35,356 nucleotides of DNA, from positions 1-35,356 of the forward strand of contig JAOTWP010000033.1 in assembly GCA_029862975.1 (NCBI GenBank), given 5' to 3'. Of this stretch, positions 1 through 6,431 are shown in pieces; position 1 is the first letter of the stretch, and every line of letters starts with the position of its first letter. This DNA is from Acidobacteriota bacterium (GTDB lineage Bacteria > Acidobacteriota > Thermoanaerobaculia > Multivoradales > JAHEKO01). Made by a program: the position numbers and the translations under genes. The notes beneath the pieces are model-generated. The model was not told the origin of the DNA. It ran no database searches and worked only from the letters and a program-made list of their open reading frames with translations.

Positions 1-376
1 CCCCGAACTCGTGAACTGTGCAGATGTTGTTGTGGTCGAGCGCCGAAGCCGAACGCGCCTCGGCGAAGAAGCGGTCGCGGGCATCGGCCTCGTCGCTCAA
101 CGACAGCAGAAGGAACTTGAGGGCGACCGTACGGTGGAGCCGGGTGTCGATCGCCTTGTAGACGACCCCCATGCCGCCCTTGCCGAGCCGCCCCTGGATC
201 TCGTAGTGACCGACGGAAGTGCCGGCGAGCTGGTAGGGGTCTCTGCCGCCAGGGGGCGCCGGAGCCGGCATCGCCCGCGTCGGCAGATCCTCACCGGCCT
301 CGGCGAGCAGCGTGGCCTCCGCGTCGTCCTGGGGCTCGCGGGGCGTGTTCTCCCGGTCTCCGGGGTCGTCGCTCAA
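1..376 (-). CDS. Ser/Thr protein kinase, N-terminal part (runs off window start)
   Basis: This is the amino end of a Hanks-type (PknB-like) protein kinase that would phosphorylate serine or threonine on target proteins; the rest lies outside the window. Reading the minus strand, an acidic, proline-rich leader of about 45 residues precedes GHYEIQGRLGKGGMGVVYKA, the glycine-rich ATP loop. It is followed by the VALK lysine, a helix-C segment, and ALDHNNICTVHEFG at the window edge. The start chosen is TTG at 376, eleven bases after a GGCGGGAG ribosome site; an in-frame stop lies seven codons upstream. The alternative start is an ATG at 272, which would remove most of the leader. The gene is divergent from the Hcp-like gene. 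The kinase identity is secure, but its substrate and downstream domains cannot be seen. Confidence 0.85.
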   Translation of the reverse strand, partial: MSDDPGDRENTPREPQDDAEATLLAEAGEDLPTRAMPAPAPPGGRDPYQLAGTSVGHYEIQGRLGKGGMGVVYKAIDTRLHRTVALKFLLLSLSDEADARDRFFAEARSASALDHNNICTVHEFG

Positions 377-627
377 GGCCGGACTCCCGCCCGCAGGTCA
401 GTCGGGGCGCCCGAGGGCCCGTCCCCCATCGATGCCGAGTCCGAACTCGGGTCGCACGTCTCGGGCGACAAGAACGATGTTATACTGCAAGATTGGATAC
501 CTGCACATCTCCTGCGACATACCTCCCCTCCCCGAAGAGAAGATAACACGAGGAGTTGGCAGAGCCCCGCTGGCCCGCGAGGTCGAGCACTCGGTGACCG
601 TCGTTCGAGGCCAGGTCGACCTTGGGC

Positions 628-633
628 TATAGT
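628..633 (+). promoter_or_regulatory. Candidate -10 element (TATAGT) for the Hcp-like gene
   Basis: TATAGT followed by C lies 33 bases before the TTG start of the Hcp-like gene. A partial -35 (TTCGAG at 604-609) lies 18 bases upstream. Similar TATAGT(C) boxes precede the S9 peptidase and parA genes. The rest of the divergent spacer (377-665) shows an AT-richer stretch around 480-550. That stretch includes a minus-strand TATAAC that could serve the kinase. Confidence 0.35.
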
Positions 634-665
634 CTAGGCACCAGTCTGCGGGGAGAGAGGGAAGA

Positions 666-1304
666 TTGGGCATCGAGGTCCAGGGTCGAAGCGCCGGTGA
701 CCCGTCTGCGGACAGGGCTTTCCTGAAGCTCGTCGGAAGTGATGGCGAGCGGTTCTCGAGCTCGACGACCGTCGCTGAAGACCTCGGCTGGTCGGAGATC
801 TACGGCTGGACGCACGGTATCCTCTCGCCGTTCGACGCCGCCTCCGGATTGCCGACCGGAGAGCACCGTCACCAGCTTCTGGTCGTCTCGAAGCCGATCG
901 ATGAGGCCAGCCCGCGGCTGATGGCGGCGCTCCTCGATCATGAGGTTCTTGGCGAATGGCGGTTGGAGGTCTGGCGGCGGACGACGCCCGCAGGCCCCGG
1001 GCATGTGCCGCCGGTAGCGGATCTGGTCGGCATGCCGCGTGACGCGGCGATTGCCGCTTACATCCAGAGGCTCGAGGAGAGCCGCATCAAGGCACGGTGC
1101 CGCTACTCGATCGAGCTGACCAACGCGAGGGTTGCCGGCATCGAAACGAAGATGCTCGACACGAGCGATGGGGAGGATGTCTACCTGGAGCCCGGCGAGC
1201 TGGTCTCGTTCACCTACGAGGAGATCGCCTGGGTCTGGGGGTCGGGCAAAGGCGAGATCCGCGCCAGGAGCAGGTGGGCCCGCGCAGACTCGACAGCCTT
1301 CTGA
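666..1304 (+). CDS. Orphan Hcp-family (type VI secretion tube-like) protein with an insertion
   Basis: Hcp proteins form the hexameric ring-stacked inner tube of type VI secretion systems and are themselves exported. The 212-residue product shows family landmarks in order: HQLLVVSKPIDEASPRLMAAL (residues about 72-92), a LEVWRRT strand, YSIELTNARVAGIETKM, and near the end LVSFTYEEIAWVW, the EEI-W motif typical of the family. The usual length is about 160-170 residues. The excess is mainly a proline-rich, helical insertion of about 35 residues between the EVWRRT and YSIELTNARV strands, plus a short N-terminal extension. The start is TTG at 666, preceded by AGAGAGG. No other type VI gene is in the window, so it is an orphan here. 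It is divergent from a Ser/Thr kinase; a link to kinase-regulated secretion is only a guess. Confidence 0.8.
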   Translation: MGIEVQGRSAGDPSADRAFLKLVGSDGERFSSSTTVAEDLGWSEIYGWTHGILSPFDAASGLPTGEHRHQLLVVSKPIDEASPRLMAALLDHEVLGEWRLEVWRRTTPAGPGHVPPVADLVGMPRDAAIAAYIQRLEESRIKARCRYSIELTNARVAGIETKMLDTSDGEDVYLEPGELVSFTYEEIAWVWGSGKGEIRARSRWARADSTAF

Positions 1305-1318
1305 AGCAGCGAGGATTC

Positions 1319-1341
1319 GGCCGGGGGCTCGGCTCACGGCC
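1319..1341. terminator. Possible small hairpin between convergent genes
   Basis: GGCCG at 1319-1323 pairs with CGGCC at 1337-1341 across a 13-base loop. It sits in the 29-base gap between two convergent genes and overlaps the end of the peptidase gene. There is no T-run, so this is a weak call. Confidence 0.25.
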
Positions 1342-2185
1342 AGCTGTCGCCGATGGCCGTGGTCGCTGCGAGGCTGTCGGGGTCTCCGAGCTGCGGGGTC
1401 GACGTCGTCATCGTGGCTTGGACGGACTGGAAGGCCTCCTGCCAGGAAACGCTGCCGTCGCCGTCCGTGTCCGCGGCCACCGCCGTGGCGCATGGATCCT
1501 GCTCCCGCAGCGCGTTGGGCTGGTCGTAGTTGAACTCGGCGCGCAGGATGCCGTCGCAGGTGGAGGGCTCGTCGTACGAGCTCTCGGCGCAGGTGGACGA
1601 CGCCAGCAGAACCGTCTTGTTCCCCGCGGCGCTGAAGTCGTCGACGAGACCTCCGGAATGGCAGGTCATGATGTTGATCGAGCGCTTGCGGTAGCTGGTG
1701 ATCCCGCTGAGATAGCTGGCCAGCTCGGCGTCCGTGACGGACTCGCCGGTGTTGCTGATGGACATCGTCAGGTTGCAGGCCGCACCGCCCGATCCGTGGC
1801 CCATCCACCACACGTACAGGTGATCCCGGCTTCCCACCTGGGACTGCAGATTCGTGAACACCGTCTGGATGTCCGCCTTGCTCACCGCCATGTCGGTGAT
1901 GGAGTGGCCGAACTGAGTCGTTGCGTTGTACTCGGGGTGGCTGGTGTTCCAGTCCGTGCCGTTGCCGTACAGAACGTAGATGTCGGCGTCGTCGAAGCCT
2001 TGCTCGCGCAGCATCTGATACTGCGCAAAAAGGTCGTACCACCACTCGGAATGGATGATCACGTCGTCGGCACTGACCTCGTTGGTGCTGATGAGGACGG
2101 CGTACTTCGTGCAGCCAGGCGCCAGCAGGCTGATGACGCAGAGCAGGCAGAGGACGGTGCTGCGGTTTCGCGGTCTACGGAACAT
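1334..2185 (-). CDS. Lipoprotein cysteine peptidase, legumain/caspase-like (C13-type), with EF-hand loop
   Basis: Predicted surface or periplasmic lipoprotein of 283 residues. A short positively charged N-terminus and hydrophobic stretch end in LLAPGC, putting the lipidated cysteine at residue 25. The clan CD dyad is visible: His130 in WWMGHGSGG and Cys175 in NIMTCHSGG, each at the end of a hydrophobic strand as in legumain (C13) and caspase folds. Near the C-terminus DTDGDGSVSWQE (239-250) is a textbook EF-hand calcium loop, so activity or folding may depend on calcium. The ATG at 2185 is preceded by GGAGGATATCC, a good ribosome site. The gene lies 31 bases downstream of the beta-propeller gene on the same strand, so the two probably form an operon. 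The fold and dyad are confident; the exact peptidase family and specificity (asparaginyl or other) are not. Confidence 0.75.
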   Translation of the reverse strand: MFRRPRNRSTVLCLLCVISLLAPGCTKYAVLISTNEVSADDVIIHSEWWYDLFAQYQMLREQGFDDADIYVLYGNGTDWNTSHPEYNATTQFGHSITDMAVSKADIQTVFTNLQSQVGSRDHLYVWWMGHGSGGAACNLTMSISNTGESVTDAELASYLSGITSYRKRSINIMTCHSGGLVDDFSAAGNKTVLLASSTCAESSYDEPSTCDGILRAEFNYDQPNALREQDPCATAVAADTDGDGSVSWQEAFQSVQATMTTSTPQLGDPDSLAATTAIGDSWP

Positions 2186-2216
2186 GATGGATATCCTCCA
2201 GATGGCACCGGTCCGG

Positions 2217-3011
2217 CTATCGCTGGTCGGACTCGTCGAGCTCGAGACGGAAAGCCTGGGAGGAAGCCCGGTCGAGGTACCACAGATCCGTGCCGGCACG
2301 GACGAGGCCCCGGGGGTCCTTGACGGCAGCCTCGCCGACGAACCGCCGAGAGCGCAGCATCTCCTGCTCCTCGTCGAGGATCTGGCGGCGATCGACGATC
2401 GGCGGCAGGTCGCCGCTGCGCTCGCAGAGCAGCCAGATGTGCTCGCTGTCGGTGGCGATGCCGCGGGGCGAGCAGTCGGCGAAGACGCTGCGGACCAGCT
2501 CCCCGGTGTCGACGTCCACCTGGTTCAGGGAGCTCGAGAATCCCGCCCAGTAGGCGGCCCAGAGGTACGTGCCGTCCCACGCGACGCCGCGCAGCTCGTC
2601 GAAGCCCTTGTCCTCGGGAATCGGCAGGGCGATCGTCTTCACCACCTGGCCGGTGGCGCGATCGATCGAGCGAACCTGCATGGTCTCTTCATCGGTCACC
2701 CAGAAGTGGGTGCCGTCGAACGTCACGTCGCCGGGTCGCTCGAGCTCGACGTCGAGCCGCTCGAGCTCTTCACCGGAGGCCGGATCGATGCCCGTCAGCT
2801 GCCGGTCGCCCAGGATCCACAGCCGCTCGCCGTCCCAGGCCATTCCTCCCAGCTCTCCTGCAGGGAGCCGTACCGAGGAGGCCGGGGCGGGCGGCTCCTG
2901 GGACTGGGCCGCGGCGAGCTCCCAGCCCGTCGCGGCCAGCAGGCCGACGAGCAGCGCGAAGGCCGGTACTCCCCATTTCGTCCTGCAGTCCGTTACCGAG
3001 CTTGCGCGCAT
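2217..3011 (-). CDS. Secreted beta-propeller (YVTN/NHL-like) protein
   Basis: A 264-residue exported protein. The hydrophobic signal (FALLVGLLAATGWELAAA) ends near residue 37. The mature part is built of blade-like repeats of about 45 residues, each starting with a WDG..LW-type motif: GMAWDGERLWIL, DVTFDGTHFWVT, GVAWDGTYLWAA and GIATDSEHIWLL. Each is followed by a [I/V]D...G strand. This pattern is typical of secreted propellers that bind peptides, sugars or partner proteins, and it resembles glutaminyl-cyclase and YVTN propellers. No catalytic residues are evident. The ATG at 3011 follows AGGAGG. It is the upstream partner of the cysteine peptidase lipoprotein. An AATAGT box at 3089-3094 (minus sense) is a possible -10. 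The specific role is unknown. Confidence 0.65.
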   Translation of the reverse strand: MRASSVTDCRTKWGVPAFALLVGLLAATGWELAAAQSQEPPAPASSVRLPAGELGGMAWDGERLWILGDRQLTGIDPASGEELERLDVELERPGDVTFDGTHFWVTDEETMQVRSIDRATGQVVKTIALPIPEDKGFDELRGVAWDGTYLWAAYWAGFSSSLNQVDVDTGELVRSVFADCSPRGIATDSEHIWLLCERSGDLPPIVDRRQILDEEQEMLRSRRFVGEAAVKDPRGLVRAGTDLWYLDRASSQAFRLELDESDQR

Positions 3012-3133
3012 GATCGGCCTCCTACTCCCTTGTGGGTCGAGCCGGGATGACGGCACGAGCGCTCCCGTTGCTCCCGTCGATCTCTCGGACTATTCAGGTT
3101 ACGCCCGAAACGGACACGGTGCGCCACCCCAAC

Positions 3134-3155
3134 GGGTCGTCGTGCGCCACGACCC
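3134..3155 (-). terminator. Hairpin downstream of parA-like gene
   Basis: GGGTCGT (3134-3140) and ACGACCC (3149-3155) form a perfect 7-bp stem with an 8-base loop. It lies 26 bases after the stop of the ParA-type gene and before the next gene on that strand. No T-run follows, so this may be a factor-dependent terminator or an mRNA end structure. Confidence 0.4.
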
Positions 3156-3180
3156 GGGAGGAGGGGACGACGACGCCGGC

Positions 3181-3954
3181 TCAGGCCAGGCCCTGGCGGC
3201 GGGCGCGGCGGAGCATCTCGGCGCCGAGGCGGCTGTAGGCCAGGGCGCCCGGGGCCCAGCTGGCGAAGTCGAAGATGCTGCGGCCGTACTCGGGGGCCTG
3301 GGCGAGGCGCACGTTGATCGGGATCTCGGTGCGGAAGACTTTGCCCCCGTGGCGCCGCCGGACCTCCCGGCAGACCTCTTCGGTCAGATGGGTGCGGTGG
3401 TCGATCATCGTCAGCAGGATGCCGAGGAGCCGGGCTCGCGGCCGCAGGTCCGGCTCGGTCGTCTCGAGGGCGGTGAAGAAGCGGTCGAGGGCCTCGAGGG
3501 CGAGGTACTGGGGGGTCGTCGGGACGACGTAGGCCCGCGCCGCCCCGAGGCCGACGAGCGACAGGAGGCCGAGGCCGGGTGGGCAGTCGACGATGACGAA
3601 GTCGTAGCGCCGGGCGAGCGGCGCCAGGGCCTCCCGTAGCCGGGCCGTGGGCCCCTTGCGCCGCGCCAGGGACATCTGGGCCCGCGCCAGGTCGGCCCCG
3701 CCGCACGCCACGTCGAGACCCGGGATCTGCGTCTCCCACAGGACCTCCGCCAGCGGCACGCCGTCGGCCAGCACGTCCCCCAGCCCCGGCCCGTCGCCGC
3801 CGCCGGGGACCCCGAGCGAGTACGAAGCCGAGCCCTGGGGATCGAGATCCACCAGCAGGACCCCGAGCTCGCTGCGCGCCAGCGCCGCCGCGAGGTTGAC
3901 GGCGCTCGTCGTCTTGCCTACTCCCCCCTTGAGATTGCTGAAAGCCAGGATCAT
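3181..3954 (-). CDS. ParA/Soj-family partition ATPase
   Basis: Deviant-Walker ATPase of 257 residues, the usual size for chromosomal Soj/ParA proteins. It opens directly with the P-loop (KGGVGKTT, residues 9-16, with the signature lysine). Next come VLLVDLDPQGSAS and then YDFVIVDCPPGLGLLS, the Walker B/switch region. The second half contains EIPINVRLAQAPEYGRSIFDF, a conserved ParA block. Such proteins bind DNA non-specifically when ATP-bound and position chromosomes, plasmids or protein clusters. No ParB gene lies next to it, so it may be an orphan that positions some other cargo. The ATG at 3954 is preceded by GGAGAACG. A TATAGT box sits 43 bases upstream. Family assignment is secure; its cargo is not known. 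Confidence 0.88.
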   Translation of the reverse strand: MILAFSNLKGGVGKTTSAVNLAAALARSELGVLLVDLDPQGSASYSLGVPGGGDGPGLGDVLADGVPLAEVLWETQIPGLDVACGGADLARAQMSLARRKGPTARLREALAPLARRYDFVIVDCPPGLGLLSLVGLGAARAYVVPTTPQYLALEALDRFFTALETTEPDLRPRARLLGILLTMIDHRTHLTEEVCREVRRRHGGKVFRTEIPINVRLAQAPEYGRSIFDFASWAPGALAYSRLGAEMLRRARRQGLA

Positions 3955-3996
3955 CGTCGTTCTCCGATCGCTACCGCGTCTGCTCCGTGCGATCCA

Positions 3997-4002
3997 ACTA
4001 TA
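3997..4002 (-). promoter_or_regulatory. Candidate -10 element (TATAGT) for parA-like gene
   Basis: On the minus strand TATAGT lies 43 bases before the parA-like start in a locally AT-richer stretch. No clear -35 was found. The remaining divergent spacer (3955-4253) shows no further gene-like signal. Confidence 0.3.
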
Positions 4003-4220
4003 TTCGGCAATCCTCGAGATCGGAGGGTTGCGGCCGTGCGACCATCCCGCCAGGCGGCCTCGCCGTCGCTTCCGAGATCCCGACCGGCATGCCGCCCGGA
4101 CTCGGTTCAGCCTTCGACGAGCGTCGAGGGGATTGCTGGGTAGGGCGAAAGAACAGGAAAGGCCGCATGTTCATGGGGCCGCGCCTGGGCCCGGATCGCC
4201 GTGGCGCGAATCGCCTGGCG

Positions 4221-4226
4221 TATAGT
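4221..4226 (+). promoter_or_regulatory. Candidate -10 element (TATAGT) for S9 peptidase gene
   Basis: TATAGTC lies 28 bases before the ATG at 4254, with AGGAG at 4242-4246 in between. It repeats the box and downstream GCACCA seen ahead of the Hcp-like gene. No good -35 was found. Confidence 0.35.
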
Positions 4227-4253
4227 CCGCGCACCATCGTCAGGAGACCTCAT

Positions 4254-6290
4254 ATGAAGAGACTTCCAGCCCTGTTGCTCTGCGCCCTGCCGGCGACGGC
4301 GTTCGCCGGCGAGCCGCGGTTGTTCGCGCCGGCGGACGTCTTCGAGCTCGAGTGGGCGTCGGACCCGCGGATCTCTGCGGACGGCCAGCGGATCGCCTAC
4401 GTGCGCAACTCGATGGACATCATGCGCGACGAGCGGCATTCCGAGATCTGGGTGGTCGATTTCGACGGCGGCAACCACCGCCCGCTGGTCGCGGGCGGAG
4501 ACGACGCCTCGTCGCCGCGCTGGTCGCCGGACGGCGGCCGGCTGCTCTACGCGAGCGGCGAGGGCGGCAGCTCGCAGCTCCGCGTGCGCTGGATGGACAG
4601 CGGCCAGACGGCGCGAATCTCGAATCTGCGCGCCAGCCCGCGCGGCGTCGAGTGGTCGCCCGACGGGCGGTGGATCGCCTTTGCCATGGCCACGCCGGAG
4701 GAGACCCGGCCGGCGGTCGACATGCCCGCCAAGCCCGAGGGTGCCGAGTGGGCGGAGCCGCCCAAGGTCATCGACCGGCTGATCTACCGGCGTGACGGCT
4801 CGGGCTACGTCGAGGAGGGCTTCGACCAGCTGTTCCTCCTGCCCGCGGAGGGCGGCACCCCCCGCCAGCTCACCCACGACCCCTTTCACCACGGCCCGCC
4901 CCTTTCCTGGACCCCGGACGGCGAGCACCTCGTCTTCTCCGCCAACCGGCGCCCGGACTGGGAGTACGAGCCCGCCGACAGCGAGGTCTGGGAGCTGACG
5001 CTCGCCGACGGGGCGTTGCGGGCGCTGACCGACCGCCGCGGGCCGGACGACGAGCCCGCCGTCTCGCCGGACGGCCGCCACGTCGCGTACGTCGGCCACG
5101 ACGACCGCTACCAGGGCTACCAGGTCTCCGACATCTACCTGCTGGACCGCGAGAGCGGCGCCTCGCGGATCCTCACCGGAGAGCTCGACCGCGACGTCTC
5201 GGCGCCGCGCTGGCACGAGGGCGGCGCGGGGCTCTACTTCACCTACGCCGACCACGGCGACACCAAGCTCGCCCTCGTCGACCTCGACGGCGAGCTCCAC
5301 TCCGTCGCCGACGGCGTGGGCGGGCTGTCGCTCGGCCGCCCCTACGGCGGCGGCGACTTCGACGCCCGCGGCGACCGCTTCGTCTTCACCCACACGGCGC
5401 CGGATCACCCGGCCGACCTGGCCACCGGGCAGTGGCTCTCGCGGCGCCCCGTCGCGCGGGTCACCCGGCTCAACGACGACCTCCTGGGGCAGCGGGATCT
5501 GGCGCCGGTCGAGGAGATCCGCTTCGCGTCGTCGTTCGACGGCCGCGAGATCCAGGCCTGGATCGCGAAGCCGCCGGGCTTCGACCCGGAGCGCGACTAC
5601 CCGCTCGTCCTCGAGATCCACGGCGGCCCGTTCGCCGACTACGGAGCCCGCTTCGCGGCCGAGGTCCAGCTCTACGCCGCGGCCGGCTACGTCGTGCTCT
5701 ACGCCAACCCGCGCGGCAGCTCCGGCTACGGCGAGGAGTTCGGCAACCTCATCCACCACGCCTACCCGAGCCAGGACTACGACGACCTGATGTCGGCCGT
5801 CGACGCCGTCCTCGAGCGCGGCTACGTCGACCCGGAGCGGCTCTTCGTCACCGGCGGCAGCGGCGGCGGAGTGCTCACGGCGTGGATCGTCGGCAAGACC
5901 GACCGCTTCCGGGCCGCGGTCTCCGCCAAGCCGGTCATCAACTGGACGAGCTTCGTGTTCACGGCCGACATCGCGAACTTCTTCTACCGCTACTGGTTCC
6001 CCGGCATGCCGTGGGAGTTTCCGGAGCAGTACTGGCGGCGCTCGCCGCTGTCGCTGGCCGGCAACGTGACGACGCCCACGATGCTCTTGACCGGCGAAGC
6101 CGACCACCGCACCCCGATCTCCGAGTCCGAGCAGTTCTACCAGGCGCTCAAGCTGCAGCGGGTCGACACCGAGCTCGTGCGGATCCCCGGCGCCTCCCAC
6201 GGCATCGCCCGCCGCCCGAGCCAGCTGATCGCCAAGGTCGCCCACATCCTGGCCTGGTTCGCCAGGCACGACCGCCCGAGCGAGCCGTAG
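4254..6290 (+). CDS. Secreted S9-family prolyl oligopeptidase / dipeptidyl aminopeptidase
   Basis: A 678-residue serine peptidase that cleaves short peptides, often after proline, probably in the periplasm or outside the cell. The start is ATG 4254: it has AGGAG seven bases upstream and begins a clean signal peptide (MKRLPALLLCALPATAFAG). Residues about 30-400 form a seven-bladed beta-propeller of WD40/TolB type, with repeats such as SPRWSPDGGRLLYAS and EPAVSPDGRHVAYVG. Residues about 410-678 form the alpha/beta-hydrolase domain. It has the oxyanion segment IHGGPFADYG, Ser536 in VTGGSGGGV (GxSxG), Asp617 in TGEADHRTP and His649 in GASHGIA. Ser is followed by Gly rather than the more usual Tyr. 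The gene stands alone, and the 13-bp repeat array follows its stop. Confidence 0.93.
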   Translation: MKRLPALLLCALPATAFAGEPRLFAPADVFELEWASDPRISADGQRIAYVRNSMDIMRDERHSEIWVVDFDGGNHRPLVAGGDDASSPRWSPDGGRLLYASGEGGSSQLRVRWMDSGQTARISNLRASPRGVEWSPDGRWIAFAMATPEETRPAVDMPAKPEGAEWAEPPKVIDRLIYRRDGSGYVEEGFDQLFLLPAEGGTPRQLTHDPFHHGPPLSWTPDGEHLVFSANRRPDWEYEPADSEVWELTLADGALRALTDRRGPDDEPAVSPDGRHVAYVGHDDRYQGYQVSDIYLLDRESGASRILTGELDRDVSAPRWHEGGAGLYFTYADHGDTKLALVDLDGELHSVADGVGGLSLGRPYGGGDFDARGDRFVFTHTAPDHPADLATGQWLSRRPVARVTRLNDDLLGQRDLAPVEEIRFASSFDGREIQAWIAKPPGFDPERDYPLVLEIHGGPFADYGARFAAEVQLYAAAGYVVLYANPRGSSGYGEEFGNLIHHAYPSQDYDDLMSAVDAVLERGYVDPERLFVTGGSGGGVLTAWIVGKTDRFRAAVSAKPVINWTSFVFTADIANFFYRYWFPGMPWEFPEQYWRRSPLSLAGNVTTPTMLLTGEADHRTPISESEQFYQALKLQRVDTELVRIPGASHGIARRPSQLIAKVAHILAWFARHDRPSEP

Positions 6291-6319
6291 ATTCTCGCGC
6301 CGCCGGCTCGCGCCGCCAC

Positions 6320-6420
6320 CTCGAACCGCCAGGTCGAACTGCCCCGTCGAACTGCCCCGTCCAACCGCCCCGTCCAACTGCCCCGTCGAACCGCCCCGTC
6401 GGACCGCCACGTCGAACCGC
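6320..6420 (+). repeat. 13-bp tandem repeat array (about 8 copies)
   Basis: Units resembling GTCGAACTGCCCC are repeated head to tail: 6320, 6333, 6346, 6359, 6372, 6385, 6398 and a 10-base part at 6411. Two units are identical and the others differ at 1-3 positions, mainly G/C at base 4 and T/C at base 8. The array fills nearly all of the spacer between the S9 peptidase stop and the ribosome site of the next gene. Because 13 is not a multiple of three, it is not a coding repeat. Confidence 0.9.
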
Positions 6421-6431
6421 AGGAGCCCGCC

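Noticed and set aside
3181..3954. Plasmid or phage partition locus
   Set aside because: There is a ParA-type gene but no ParB, centromere-like repeat array or replication gene nearby.
6320..6420. CRISPR array
   Set aside because: Units of 13 bp are contiguous with no spacers, and no cas genes are present.
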